A stretch of 64,000 bases of DNA from Crenobacter cavernae (GTDB taxonomy: Bacteria; Pseudomonadota; Gammaproteobacteria; Burkholderiales; Chromobacteriaceae). This document shows positions 52,951-62,324 of the stretch, one piece after another. The number at the start of each line of letters is the position of its first letter. Position 1 is the first letter of the stretch. Location of the stretch: NCBI RefSeq assembly GCF_003355495.1, contig NZ_CP031337.1, positions 372,001 through 436,000 of the forward strand. The letters run 5' to 3'. The position numbers were made by a program, and so were the translations under genes. The notes under the pieces were generated by a model. It did not search any database. It had not been told where the DNA came from and saw nothing but the letters and a program-made list of their open reading frames with translations.

Positions 52951-55446
52951 TTATTCCCTCCTCAAGACCGTCATCGGCGCGGTGCGCGCCACTTTTCTCA
53001 ACAGCGGCCAGCCGGCCAGCGCGACGACCAGTGTGCCGAGTGCCCACCCCAACAGCGGCAGCCACGGGTTGGCGAAGAACGGCAGGTTGAAGAGCCGCAC
53101 CGCCGCGACGCTGCCAACCGCCGCCGCGCCGAGGCCCGCCAACAGGCCAGCCAGACCGCCGAGGCACGCGAGCTCGGCCAACAAGACGCTCCTCAACTGG
53201 CGGCGCGACGCGCCGAGCGCGCGTAAGAGCGCGACGTCGAATAGCCGCTCGTCGCGCGTCGCCGCCAGCGCCGCCCACAGCACCAGGATGCCGGCGGCGA
53301 GCGCCAGCATGAACATCGCCTCGACCGCCTGCGCGAGCCTGTCGACCACGCCGCGCACCTCGTCAAGGATGACGCCGACGTCGATCACCGTCAGGTTCGG
53401 CAGCCTCTCGACCATGCGGTTGGCGAAGGCCTCGTCCTCGGGCGGCAGCCTGAAACTGGTGATATAGCTCGCCGGCTGGCGCGAGAACCAGTCGGGCGGC
53501 GCGAGCACGAAGAAGTTCACGCGGAAGCTGTCCCACGGCACCTCGCGCAGACTGGTCACGCGCGCCTTGTACACGCTGCCGGCGATGTCGAAGGCGATCG
53601 CGTCGCCGAGCCGGATGCCGAGTGTCTCGGCGATGCCCTTCTCGACCGAGAACTGCGGCTTCGCGCCGTCAGCATCCCAGAAGCGGCCGGCGCTGACGCG
53701 GTTGCCGTCGGGCAGGCTGTCGCGCCACGACAGGTTGAATTCGCGCTCGGCCAACCTTCGCGCGCGCTCGTCGCCGTACGACGCCGGCCGCACCGCCTTG
53801 CCGTTGATCGTGACCAGCCGCGCGCGCACCATCGGCGACAGCTCGGGCGCCTTGCGACCATCGAGCGCGAACAGGTCCGCGACGGTCTCGCGCTGCTCGG
53901 GCTGGATGTTGATGACGAACTTGTTCGGCGCGTCGACGGGCACGCTCGCGCGCCATGCGCCGATCAGATCGGCGCGCACCACGGTCAGCGTCAACAGCGC
54001 CATCAGGCCGACCGACAGCGCGACGACCTGGATCACCGCCAGCCACGGCCGGCGCGCAAGGTTGGCGACCCCGTAGCGCCAGCCGAGCCGCCCCCCGCGC
54101 GGTGCGACGAGCGGCAGCCGCCTGAGCGCCAGCACCGACCCCAGGGCGACGACGCCGACCGCGGCGAGAAAGGCCGCGAGCGCCGCCAGCAACCACAGCG
54201 CCGCCAGCGCGTCGCCGACCAGGTAGGCCGTCAGCGCCAAAAGAACAAAGATCGCCGCGAGCGGCGCGAGCCACTCGGGCCGCCGCGCGGGCAGTTCGAC
54301 GCGCAGCACCGCCACGGCCGGTACGCGGCGCACCGTCATCAACGGCGGCAGCGCGAGCCCGCCGAGCAGCAGCAGCGCGGCGGCCGGCCCCATCGCCCAC
54401 GGCAGAGGGCCCGGCGCCGGCGGGGCCCCGCCGAGCCAACCCTCGGCCAACTTCACCAGCAGAGCCTGCGCGCCGAAGCCGGCGGCGGTGCCGAGCAAGC
54501 CCGCGACGAGCGCGAGCACGAAGAACAGCACGGTGAACAGGCCGCCGACCTCGCGCGAAGTCAGCCCGAGGCAGCGCAGCACCGCCACCGCCTGCCAGTG
54601 GCGCGCAAGATACCTTCGCACCGCGAGCGCGACCGCGGCGGCGCTCAAGGCCACCGTCAGCATCGCGGTCAGGCCCAGGAAACGCCTCGCGCGCTCGAGC
54701 GCCGCCTTGATCTCGGGGCGCGCTTCCTCGACGTTCTCGACGCGCGCGCCGGCGGGCAGTTGCGCCGCCACGGCCTTGCGGAAGTCGGCGACCGCGGCCG
54801 GGCTGCCTGCGACCATCAGCCGCCAGCGGATGCGGCTGCCCTCCTGGACGAGGCCGGTCGCGGCGAGGTCGGCGCGGTTCAGCATCAGCCGCGGCACGAA
54901 ATTGTAGAGGTCGAGCGCGGCGTCGGGCTCGCGCAGCAGCTCGCCGGCGACGGTCAGCGTCTTGTTGCCGACGACGACGGCGTCGCCCGGTTTCAGATTG
55001 AGCTTGAGCAGTAGCCGCGCGTCGAGCCACGCGTTGCCGGACTTGGGCGCGGCGGCGCGCTTCACGGCGCCTCCTTGTCTCACCGCAAGCTCGCCGCGCA
55101 GCGGGTAGCCGTCGCTCACCGCCTTCAGCGTGGCGAGCGTCGCGCTGTCTCCCGCGAGCACCATCGACGGGAAGGTCGCCGACTCGGCGACGGCGAGGCC
55201 GCGCGCCTTGGCGCCGGCGCGGAAGCCGGCGGCCCACGGCGTGTCGGCGTTCAGCACCAGGTCGGCGGCCAATAGCTGCGTCGCCTGGCGCGTCAGCGCG
55301 CGCTCGATGCGGTCGGAAAAGAAGGCGACGCTCGCCATCGCCGTCACCGCGACGAACAGCGCGAGCGCGAGCACCGTCAGCTCGCCGGCGATCAGTTCGC
55401 GCCGCGCCATGCGCAGCGACAGCAGGAAGCGGCTGAACGCGCTCAT
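52951..55446 (-). CDS. ybbP: FtsX-like ABC transporter permease (YbbP type)
   Basis: An 831-residue inner-membrane permease of the MacB/LolC superfamily, with an N-terminal helix, a periplasmic domain (QATQLLAADLVLNADTPWAAGF...), a central helix cluster, a second periplasmic domain and a C-terminal helix pair. Works with the ATPase encoded next to it. Function in the family is proposed to be lipid or lipoprotein handling; the exact substrate is unknown. Its ATG overlaps the ybbA-like stop by four bases. Confidence 0.88.
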   Translation of the reverse strand: MSAFSRFLLSLRMARRELIAGELTVLALALFVAVTAMASVAFFSDRIERALTRQATQLLAADLVLNADTPWAAGFRAGAKARGLAVAESATFPSMVLAGDSATLATLKAVSDGYPLRGELAVRQGGAVKRAAAPKSGNAWLDARLLLKLNLKPGDAVVVGNKTLTVAGELLREPDAALDLYNFVPRLMLNRADLAATGLVQEGSRIRWRLMVAGSPAAVADFRKAVAAQLPAGARVENVEEARPEIKAALERARRFLGLTAMLTVALSAAAVALAVRRYLARHWQAVAVLRCLGLTSREVGGLFTVLFFVLALVAGLLGTAAGFGAQALLVKLAEGWLGGAPPAPGPLPWAMGPAAALLLLGGLALPPLMTVRRVPAVAVLRVELPARRPEWLAPLAAIFVLLALTAYLVGDALAALWLLAALAAFLAAVGVVALGSVLALRRLPLVAPRGGRLGWRYGVANLARRPWLAVIQVVALSVGLMALLTLTVVRADLIGAWRASVPVDAPNKFVINIQPEQRETVADLFALDGRKAPELSPMVRARLVTINGKAVRPASYGDERARRLAEREFNLSWRDSLPDGNRVSAGRFWDADGAKPQFSVEKGIAETLGIRLGDAIAFDIAGSVYKARVTSLREVPWDSFRVNFFVLAPPDWFSRQPASYITSFRLPPEDEAFANRMVERLPNLTVIDVGVILDEVRGVVDRLAQAVEAMFMLALAAGILVLWAALAATRDERLFDVALLRALGASRRQLRSVLLAELACLGGLAGLLAGLGAAAVGSVAAVRLFNLPFFANPWLPLLGWALGTLVVALAGWPLLRKVARTAPMTVLRRE

Positions 55447-56138
55447 GCGCGCGCCCCGACGAGGCGGCCGTCGACGAGCCGGTAGATCGCGTCGCAGCGG
55501 CTCGCGAGCTCGGTGTCATGCGTGACGAGCACCAGCGCGGTTCGCTCCTCGGCGTTGAGCTGGAACAGCAGGTCGATGATCTGGCGGCCGGTCGCCGCAT
55601 CGAGGTTGCCGGTCGGCTCGTCGGCGAACAGCAGTTTCGGCGCGATCACGAAGGCGCGCGCCAGCGCGACGCGCTGCTGCTCGCCGCCGGACAGGTGTTT
55701 GGGATAATGGCGCAGACGTTGGCCGAGCCCGACGCGCTCCATCATCGCGAGCGCCGCGTCGGCTGCGTCCGGCCTGCCGGCGATCTCGAGCGGCAACAAC
55801 ACGTTCTCGAACGCGGTCAGCTGCGGCATCAGCTGGAAGTTCTGGAACACGAAGCCGACCCGGTCGCGGCGCAGCAGAGCGCGCGCGTCCTCGGAAAGAC
55901 TCGACAAGGCTAGGCCGAACATCCACACCTCGCCGCCGGTCGGATGGTCGAGCCCGGCCAAGAGCGACAGCAGCGTCGACTTGCCGCTACCGGACGCGCC
56001 GACGATGGCGACACTCTCGCCGTCGGCCAGCGTCAGGCTGGCGCTCTTAAGGATGGTTAGCGCCTCGCCGTTCAGATGCACTTGCTTGGCGAGCCCGCGC
56101 GCCGACAGAATGGACGTTTCTTCGAGGGGATGGGACAT
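55443..56138 (-). CDS. ybbA: ABC transporter ATP-binding protein (YbbA type)
   Basis: A 231-residue ATPase: Walker A GASGSGKSTLLSLLAGLD, Q-loop VFQNFQLMPQLTAFENV, signature LSGGEQQRVALARAF and Walker B LLFADEPTGNLDAATG, typical of the LolD/MacB group. ATG 56138 shares two bases with the ATG of the divergent tesA (56137), so neither gene has a private 5' untranslated region. Confidence 0.93.
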   Translation of the reverse strand: MSHPLEETSILSARGLAKQVHLNGEALTILKSASLTLADGESVAIVGASGSGKSTLLSLLAGLDHPTGGEVWMFGLALSSLSEDARALLRRDRVGFVFQNFQLMPQLTAFENVLLPLEIAGRPDAADAALAMMERVGLGQRLRHYPKHLSGGEQQRVALARAFVIAPKLLFADEPTGNLDAATGRQIIDLLFQLNAEERTALVLVTHDTELASRCDAIYRLVDGRLVGARA

Positions 56139-56739
56139 GCGTTTCCTGTATCGCTGGCTGAATCTGGTCGTGCTGGCCTTGACCGCCCTGCCCGCCGCCG
56201 CCGCCACTGTGATGGTGTTCGGCGACAGCCTGTCGGCCGGCTACGGCCTGTCGCCGGGACAAGGCTGGGTCGCGCTCATGCAGACAGAATTGGGGACGAA
56301 GCACCGTATCGTCAACGCCAGCCTGTCCGGCGAGACCACCGCGGGCGGCCTGACAAGACTGCCCGACGCGCTCAAGAAGCACAAACCCGACGTGGTGGTG
56401 ATCGAACTGGGCGCCAACGACGGCCTGCGCGGCCTGCCTATCGATGCGATGCAGGATAACCTGGCCAAGATGGTCGGGCTGGCCCGCCACGCCGGTGCGA
56501 AACCGGTGCTGGTCGGCATGGCGCTGCCCCCCAACTATGGCCCGCAATACACCGCCAAGTTCCGGGGCAGCTACGCGGCGCTGGCGCGCCGCGAGAAACT
56601 GCCGTTCGTGCCCTTGCTGTTCGCCGGCTTCGCCACCGACCGCGCGCGCTTCCAGGGCGACGGCATCCACCCGAACGCCGGCGCGCAGCCTGTCATGCGC
56701 GACACGGTACTCAAGACGTTGCGACCGCTGCTGCGCTGA
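56137..56739 (+). CDS. tesA: Acyl-CoA thioesterase I / lysophospholipase (SGNH hydrolase)
   Basis: A 200-residue exported hydrolase with a signal peptide (WLNLVVLALTALPAAAA). The SGNH blocks are all visible: VFGDSLSAGYGL (Ser), GETTAGG (Gly), ELGANDGLRGLP (Asn), GDGIHPN (Asp and His). Acts as thioesterase, esterase and lysophospholipase in the periplasm. GAGGGG upstream of the ATG lies inside the ybbA coding region. Confidence 0.94.
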   Translation: MRFLYRWLNLVVLALTALPAAAATVMVFGDSLSAGYGLSPGQGWVALMQTELGTKHRIVNASLSGETTAGGLTRLPDALKKHKPDVVVIELGANDGLRGLPIDAMQDNLAKMVGLARHAGAKPVLVGMALPPNYGPQYTAKFRGSYAALARREKLPFVPLLFAGFATDRARFQGDGIHPNAGAQPVMRDTVLKTLRPLLR

Positions 56740-56781
56740 GGCGCGGCACCTTGGCTGCAAGCTTGGCCGTCGACGGCCATG

Positions 56782-56812
56782 AAAAAACCCCGCGAGGCTT
56801 CGCGGGGTTTTT
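56782..56812. terminator. Terminator between tesA and the peroxiredoxin gene
   Basis: Arms ACCCCGCGA and TCGCGGGGT around GGCT with flanking A and T runs; serves both converging genes. Confidence 0.92.
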
Positions 56813-56830
56813 CTTGCGGCAGGACGCTGA

Positions 56831-57448
56831 TTACAGCTGACCGGCGTTCTCGGCCAGATAGGCGGCCACGCCTTCCGGCGACGCGCTCATGCCTTTTTTG
56901 CCCTTGTTCCAGCCGGCCGGGCACACTTCGCCGTTTTCTTCGAAGAACTGCAGCGCGTCGACGATGCGCAGCGTTTCGTCGATGTCGCGGCCCAGCGGCA
57001 GGTCGTTCACCACCTGGTTGCGCACGACGCCGGCCTTGTCGATCAGGAAGGTGCCGCGGAAGGCGACGCCGTCTGCGGACTCGACGTCGAAGGCCTTGAC
57101 CAGTTCGTGCTGCAGGTCGGCGACCAGCGTGTAGCCGACCTGGCCGATACCGCCCTTGTCGACCGGCGTGTTACGCCACGCGTTGTGGGTGAAGTGGCTG
57201 TCGATCGACACGCCGATCACTTCGACGTTGCGCTTCTTGAACTCTTCGACGCGATGGTCGAAGGCGATCAGCTCGGACGGGCACACGAAGGTGAAGTCCA
57301 GCGGGTAGAAGAACACGACGGCGTACTTGCCTTCGGTCTCTTGCTTGAAGTTGAAGTTCTCGACGATTTCGCCGTTGCCCTTCACGGCGGCGAAGGTTTT
57401 TTCGGCGCAGCCGAAGAACGGAGCTTGCTTGCCAACGAGTACGGCCAT
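56831..57448 (-). CDS. Typical 2-Cys peroxiredoxin (AhpC/Prx type)
   Basis: A 205-residue peroxide reductase. The peroxidatic motif YPLDFTFVCPSELIAF has Cys near residue 56, and the resolving motif NGEVCPAGWNKGKKGM has Cys near residue 177. Length and GVSIDSHFTHNAW fit the Prx1/AhpC subfamily. Monocistronic, with a 260-base upstream region. Reductant partner unknown. Confidence 0.95.
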   Translation of the reverse strand: MAVLVGKQAPFFGCAEKTFAAVKGNGEIVENFNFKQETEGKYAVVFFYPLDFTFVCPSELIAFDHRVEEFKKRNVEVIGVSIDSHFTHNAWRNTPVDKGGIGQVGYTLVADLQHELVKAFDVESADGVAFRGTFLIDKAGVVRNQVVNDLPLGRDIDETLRIVDALQFFEENGEVCPAGWNKGKKGMSASPEGVAAYLAENAGQL

Positions 57449-57651
57449 GGAGATCTCCTTGAAGAACCGGGTAAAGAAGTGGCCGGAAAATCGGCCAACA
57501 GAAAACGGGGTGGTTATAAATCAGCACGCGGCCGGGCGACCAATTGGAAATCCATATCGTCGCGATTGAAACCGGCTATGCGCAACCACGCTAGCCTTGA
57601 ACTATGGGGGTGGCAGCGGGCATTTCAAGCGCGGCGCGCCCCTTTAACAGC

Positions 57652-57679
57652 AAAACGGGCGGAAGATTCCGCCCGTTTT
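57652..57679. terminator. Terminator after aspS
   Basis: Arms AAAACGGGCGGAA and TTCCGCCCGTTTT around GA. A further copy of the dispersed word (CTCGGCCAAG, 57694) lies between it and the aspS stop. Confidence 0.85.
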
Positions 57680-57715
57680 CTGTGAGCCTAAAGCTCGGCC
57701 AAGCTTTTCAAAAAA

Positions 57716-59530
57716 TCACACGCCTGAACTCTTAGCCTGCGCCATTTTCTGGTGCAGGCGCAGGTTCAGTTCGCGCAGCTGCTTCTCGTCGACCGCGTTC
57801 GGCGCGTTGGTCAACAGACACTGCGCGCGCTGGGTCTTCGGGAAGGCGATCACGTCGCGGATCGACTCGGCGCCGGCCATCAGCGTCACCAGGCGGTCGA
57901 GACCGAACGCCAGACCGCCGTGCGGCGGCGCGCCGAACTTCAGGTTTTCGAGCAGGAAGCCGAACTTGTTCTGCTGTTCTTCCGGCGAGATCTTCAGCGC
58001 GGCGAACACCTTTTCCTGTACGTCGGCGCGGTGGATACGCACCGAACCGCCGCCGATTTCCCAGCCGTTGAGCACCATGTCGTAGGCGCGCGCCATGCAG
58101 CTGGCCGGATCGGTTTCCATCAGGTCCTCGTGACCCGGCTTCGGCGACGTGAACGGGTGGTGGCACGCGGTCCAGCGGTCGGCTTCCTCGTCGTGCTCGA
58201 ACATCGGGAAGTCGACCACCCACAGCGGGCGCCATTCGCGCTTGAAGTAGCCACCGGCTTCGCCCTTCTCGTGGCCGATCTTGATGCGCAGCGCGCCGAG
58301 CGCCTCGTTGACGACCTTGGCCTTGTCGGCGCCGAAGAAGATGATGTCGCCGTCCTGGGCCTCGGTGCGCGCGATGATTTCGTTCAGCGCGGCAACCGAC
58401 AGGAACTTCACGATCGGCGACTGCAGGCCGCTGTTCTCATCGTTGCTGAGTTTCGTCTTGTCGTTGACCTTGATGTAGGCGAGGCCCTTCGCGCCGTAGA
58501 TGCCGACGAACTGGGTGTACTCGTCGATCTCCTTGCGGCTGAACGCGGCGCCGCCCGGCACCCTGAGGGCGACGACGCGACCGTTCGCCATGTCGGCGGC
58601 GCCGCGGAAGACCTTGAATTCCTCGGTCTTCATCAGATCGGTCAGTTCGGTGAACTTGAGGCTGACGCGCAGGTCCGGCTTGTCCGAGCCGTAGTAGAAC
58701 ATCGCGTCGTTGTACGCCATGCGCGGGAAGTCGCCGAGTTCGACGTCCATCACGTCGCGGAAGATCTCGCGCGCCATGCCCTCGGTGATGTCCATGATCT
58801 GGTCCTCGTTCAGGAACGAGGTTTCCAGGTCGATCTGCGTGAATTCCGGCTGGCGGTCGGCGCGCAGGTCTTCGTCACGGAAGCACTTGGTGATCTGGTA
58901 GTAGCGGTCGAAGCCGGCCACCATCAACAGCTGCTTGAACAGCTGAGGGCTTTGCGGCAGCGCGAAGAATTCGCCCGGGTGCACGCGGCTCGGCACCAGG
59001 TAGTCGCGCGCGCCTTCCGGGGTCGATCGGGTCAGCATCGGCGTTTCGATGTCGATGAAGCCCTGCTTGTCGAGGTACTGGCGCACGCCCATCGCGACGC
59101 GGTAGCGCATGCGCAGGTTCTTCTGCATCGCCGGGCGACGCAGGTCGATCACGCGGTGGGTCAGGCGGACGTTTTCCGACAGGTTCTCGTCGTCGATCTG
59201 GAACGGCGGGGTGATCGCGGCGTTGAGGATCTCGATCTCCTTGCCGAGGATCTCGACCTCGCCCGACACCAGGTGGGCGTTGACGGTGCCCTGCGGGCGC
59301 TCACGCACGAGGCCGGTGATCGACACGACGAACTCGCCGCGGCAGGCGTCGGCGGTGGCGAAGGCGGCCGGCACGTCCGGGTCGAACACCACCTGCACCA
59401 GGCCTTCGCGGTCCCTGAGGTCGATGAAGATCACGCCGCCGTGGTCGCGGCGACGGTGCACCCAGCCCTTCACGGTCACGGTCTGGCCGAGGTATTTCTT
59501 GTCGATGAGTCCGCTGTAATCGGTTCGCAT
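57716..59530 (-). CDS. aspS: Aspartyl-tRNA synthetase
   Basis: A 604-residue class II synthetase: N-terminal OB-fold anticodon-binding domain (TVKGWVHRRRDHGGVIFIDLRDREG), class II motifs around FIDIETPMLTRSTPEGARDYLVPSR and FALPQSPQLFKQLLMVAGFDRYYQITKCFRDED. The bacterial insertion domain follows, and motif 3 GLAFGLDRLVTLMAG. Length is typical of bacterial AspRS. Ten bases after the DUF502 gene. Confidence 0.98.
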   Translation of the reverse strand: MRTDYSGLIDKKYLGQTVTVKGWVHRRRDHGGVIFIDLRDREGLVQVVFDPDVPAAFATADACRGEFVVSITGLVRERPQGTVNAHLVSGEVEILGKEIEILNAAITPPFQIDDENLSENVRLTHRVIDLRRPAMQKNLRMRYRVAMGVRQYLDKQGFIDIETPMLTRSTPEGARDYLVPSRVHPGEFFALPQSPQLFKQLLMVAGFDRYYQITKCFRDEDLRADRQPEFTQIDLETSFLNEDQIMDITEGMAREIFRDVMDVELGDFPRMAYNDAMFYYGSDKPDLRVSLKFTELTDLMKTEEFKVFRGAADMANGRVVALRVPGGAAFSRKEIDEYTQFVGIYGAKGLAYIKVNDKTKLSNDENSGLQSPIVKFLSVAALNEIIARTEAQDGDIIFFGADKAKVVNEALGALRIKIGHEKGEAGGYFKREWRPLWVVDFPMFEHDEEADRWTACHHPFTSPKPGHEDLMETDPASCMARAYDMVLNGWEIGGGSVRIHRADVQEKVFAALKISPEEQQNKFGFLLENLKFGAPPHGGLAFGLDRLVTLMAGAESIRDVIAFPKTQRAQCLLTNAPNAVDEKQLRELNLRLHQKMAQAKSSGV

Positions 59531-59540
59531 AATCTTTGCT

Positions 59541-60191
59541 TCAATCTCGGGAAAGGGTTGGGGTGATGATGCCAGACTTGGGCGACGGCGCCACCACGCC
59601 CATGGAGATGACGTATTTGAGCGCTTCGTCGACGCTCATGTCGAGTTCGCGCGTGTCGGCCTTCTTCACCATGACGAAGTAGCCCGACGTCGGGTTCGGC
59701 GTGGTCGGCACGTAGACGCTGACGAATTCGTCGCCGTCCAGGTGTTCGCTCACCTGCGACGCCGGCGCGCCGGTCTGGAAAGCGACGGTCCACGCGTCCT
59801 GGTGCGGGAAGCGCACCAGCAGCGCCTTGCGGAAGGCCTGGCCCGAATCGGACAACAGGGTGTCGCTCACCTGCTTGACGCTGCTGTAGATCGACTTGAC
59901 CACCGGGATGCGCGACAAGAGCGCGTCCCAGAAGTCGATCAGACGTTGGCCGAGCACGTTGGCGGCCAGCATGCCGGTGCCCAGCAGGATCAGCACCGCG
60001 AGCAAGACGCCCAGGCCCGGGATCGCGAAGCCGAACAGCCGTTCGGGACGCCAGGCGTCGGGCAGCAGGTTCAGCGTCTGGTCGAGCGAGCCGACGATCA
60101 GGTTGAGGACCCACAGCGTCACCGCCACCGGCAGCCAGATCAACAGGCCGGTGACCAGATAACCCTTGAGGGTCATCTTGATATGCTTCAT
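59541..60191 (-). CDS. DUF502-family membrane protein
   Basis: About 216 residues with two or three N-terminal helices (GYLVTGLLIWLPVAVTLWVLNLIVG and IPGLGVLLAVLILLGTGML) and a C-terminal soluble domain. FVSVYVPTTPNPTSGYFVMVKK and VDEALKYVISMGVV are typical of DUF502. Function unknown. ATG 60191 avoids overlap with fmdB; a GTG at 60206 would overlap it by 14 bases. Confidence 0.88.
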   Translation of the reverse strand: MKHIKMTLKGYLVTGLLIWLPVAVTLWVLNLIVGSLDQTLNLLPDAWRPERLFGFAIPGLGVLLAVLILLGTGMLAANVLGQRLIDFWDALLSRIPVVKSIYSSVKQVSDTLLSDSGQAFRKALLVRFPHQDAWTVAFQTGAPASQVSEHLDGDEFVSVYVPTTPNPTSGYFVMVKKADTRELDMSVDEALKYVISMGVVAPSPKSGIITPTLSRD

Positions 60192-60192
60192 T

Positions 60193-60453
60193 TCAGGAGT
60201 GGCCACAAGGTCCCGATCCGCAGCTATGACCGCCGCCCGCGTTGCTGGTGGAAGACGACGACGCGCTCGAGCCGCCCTTGAAGTCGGTCGCGTACCAGCC
60301 CGAGCCTTTCAGCTGGAAGCCGGCGGCCGACACCAGCTTCTGGTAGTCGGCGCTGCCGCACTCGGGGCAGGCGGCGAGCGCTGCGTCGCTCATCTTCTGC
60401 AGGTGCTCTTTGCGCACGCCGCAGGCGGGGCATTGGTATTCGTAGATCGGCAT
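60193..60453 (-). CDS. fmdB: FmdB-family zinc-ribbon protein
   Basis: An 86-residue small regulator-like protein. The start MPIYEYQCPACGVRKEHLQKM has the first CxxC, and CPECGSADYQKLVSAAGFQLKGSGWYATD has the second, forming a zinc ribbon. The Ser/Gly-rich tail ends SCGSGPCGHS. Likely DNA or protein binding; exact role unknown. Confidence 0.9.
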   Translation of the reverse strand: MPIYEYQCPACGVRKEHLQKMSDAALAACPECGSADYQKLVSAAGFQLKGSGWYATDFKGGSSASSSSTSNAGGGHSCGSGPCGHS

Positions 60454-60773
60454 GGTTCGAGTCCTCGTGCGCTTAGAGTCGGCCGCAGGCAAAAGCCCCC
60501 GGCCAGGCAAACATCGTGGCGGAGCGCGTAAAAAGCAAGACCGCCCAAACGCGCGATTATATCCGACTGACCGCCCGGCGAAAAAGGGCGGCGCGATTCG
60601 TCGACGGCGGCATGCGGCGCGGGCGTTTTGCCGGCCCCTGCAGCTCGGGCTTTTGCTCGGCCCCCGTGCATCGCCCCGGCCGACAGCAGCGCCGATATCC
60701 ACGTGATCCCCACCGACGAGAGAGAGGCCCGCCGAGACACGGTCCCTCTTGGGCTGAAGCCGGACATCGGCAC
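60454..60773 (-). promoter_or_regulatory. Spacer upstream of fmdB
   Basis: A gene-free 320-base stretch. The minus strand has a TATAAT (60556-60561, read as ATTATA on the plus strand), with a weak TTTTCG at 17-base spacing, as a possible fmdB promoter. No coding frame with a ribosome binding site is evident. Confidence 0.4.
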
Positions 60774-60806
60774 AGCTCGGCCAAGCCCCAAAGCTTGGCC
60801 GAGCTT
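60774..60806 (-). terminator. Inverted pair of the CTTGGCCGAG word after pldA
   Basis: AGCTCGGCCAAG (60774-60785) and CTTGGCCGAGCT (60794-60805) form a 12-base perfect stem with an eight-base loop, seven bases after the pldA stop on the minus strand. Confidence 0.75.
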
Positions 60807-60812
60807 TACTGA

Positions 60813-61913
60813 CTAATGCTCCATCCAGTCGTTCAGCATCAGCCCGACGCCGATCCCGCGGTTGTGGTGGTTGTAGTCGAGCAGGCTCTCGCCGTAGCCG
60901 TCGAACGCCTGCAGATAGCCCTTCAGCCGGCCGGCGACCGGGAAGGTCCAGTCCAGCTGCAGCGCGCCCTTGCCGCTCCCCGGGTTGTAACGCGCCGTGG
61001 CGCCGAGCGTGTGGCGCGCCCTCTGATAGTAAACGGACAAGTCGCCGTGGCCCATGTAGTCGACGATGTCCGGGTTGTTGTCGCGGACGGCCGACTCGGG
61101 CAGCCGGTACCACACGCGGCCGACGACGTTCACCGGGCCGTTTTCGAGCCCCGCCATCGCGTACACGCGGTTCCAGCTGCGCGACTCGGGGTCGGTCTGG
61201 CCGTTCGACTGGTGGACGAGGCCGAGGCCGGCGAGCCGCCAGCGCCAGCCCAGCGGCAACTTTGCGTCGACCGGCAAGGTCGCGATCGCCTCGGGTTCGT
61301 AGTCGGTCTCTCGAAAAGGCGCCGACCATTGCTTGTTGTAGACCTGCCAGTGCGACTGCTGCGTGTAGCCGAACCACAGGTCGACCGGCGTGCCGAGCAC
61401 GTTCTGCCAGACCTTGGTCTTCAGCGAGATCTGCAGCTTGGCCTCGGTGTTCTTCAATTCGTCGCCGAAGATGGTCGCGGTGTCCTGCGTCGGCGTCTCC
61501 GGCGTGCCGTTCGGCCGGGCGTTGTACCAGACCGGCAGCACGTAGGTCGGCCGGTAGGCGCGCAGCACGAAGGTGCCTCGCGCGTCGTCGTCGTCGAGGT
61601 CCCACTGGTGCGATAGCGCCGACGGCGGCGGCTTCACGGTGTCGGCGATCACTTCGGAAGGCCGCGGCGTGACTTCTTGCGGTTCAACAGGCGCCGGCAC
61701 AAGCTCGGCCAACGCGGCAAGGGATGACACGGTCACCGCGCCGTCGCTGACCGCCGATGCAACGCCCGGCACGCCAAGGCCGTCGTAGCACTTGAGCCGC
61801 GCGTTGCCGTCGTAGAGCGCGCGACAGCCGGCGAGCGCGTCGGTCAGCGACACGGCTCGTGCGGGCAAGGCGATGGCGAAGGGAAGAAGGACGAGGAAGA
61901 GACTGCTGCGCAT
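60813..61913 (-). CDS. pldA: Outer membrane phospholipase A1
   Basis: A 366-residue outer-membrane beta-barrel enzyme. A signal peptide (SSLFLVLLPFAIALPARA) precedes a linker with a CYDGLG cysteine, then the barrel. The active-site block LVHQSNGQTDPESRSWNRVY contains the His-Ser-Asn core of PldA. It degrades mislocalised phospholipids in the outer leaflet. ATG 61913 at the signal peptide; an in-frame ATG 30 bases upstream is less likely. Confidence 0.9.
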   Translation of the reverse strand: MRSSLFLVLLPFAIALPARAVSLTDALAGCRALYDGNARLKCYDGLGVPGVASAVSDGAVTVSSLAALAELVPAPVEPQEVTPRPSEVIADTVKPPPSALSHQWDLDDDDARGTFVLRAYRPTYVLPVWYNARPNGTPETPTQDTATIFGDELKNTEAKLQISLKTKVWQNVLGTPVDLWFGYTQQSHWQVYNKQWSAPFRETDYEPEAIATLPVDAKLPLGWRWRLAGLGLVHQSNGQTDPESRSWNRVYAMAGLENGPVNVVGRVWYRLPESAVRDNNPDIVDYMGHGDLSVYYQRARHTLGATARYNPGSGKGALQLDWTFPVAGRLKGYLQAFDGYGESLLDYNHHNRGIGVGLMLNDWMEH

Positions 61914-62057
61914 GGCGTGGCGGAAAAATGGCGATCCCGCCATTGTCGACCATCATCTCTCGCGTAACAAAACGACTGTTTTAACGAATGTTGCGCCGCA
62001 AATACAAAGGGCCCCGCGCGATGCGGAGCCCTCGGTATTCTTTGGCGCGTGCCTAAA

Positions 62058-62324
62058 TCAGGCAGCCATGGCCTTGACCTGGGCCGACAGGCGGCTCTTG
62101 TGACGAGCGGCCTTGTTCTTGTGGAACACGCCCTTGTCGGCGATGCTGTCCAGCACTTTGGTCGACGCCTGGAAAACGGCCTGGGCGGCGGCTTTGTCGC
62201 CGGCTTCGACGGCTTTAATCACTTTCTTCACTGCGGTACGGAACGCAGTACGCAGACTGGCGTTTTGCGCGCGCTGCTTGAGAGCCTGGCGTGCACGCTT
62301 GCGAGCTTGTGCGCTGTTTGCCAT
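62058..62324 (-). CDS. rpsT: 30S ribosomal protein S20
   Basis: 88 residues, MANSAQARKRARQALKQRAQNASLRTAFRTAVKKV, the S20 helix bundle with its lysine-rich C-terminal half (GVFHKNKAARHKSRLSAQV). Divergent from murJ. Confidence 0.98.
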   Translation of the reverse strand: MANSAQARKRARQALKQRAQNASLRTAFRTAVKKVIKAVEAGDKAAAQAVFQASTKVLDSIADKGVFHKNKAARHKSRLSAQVKAMAA

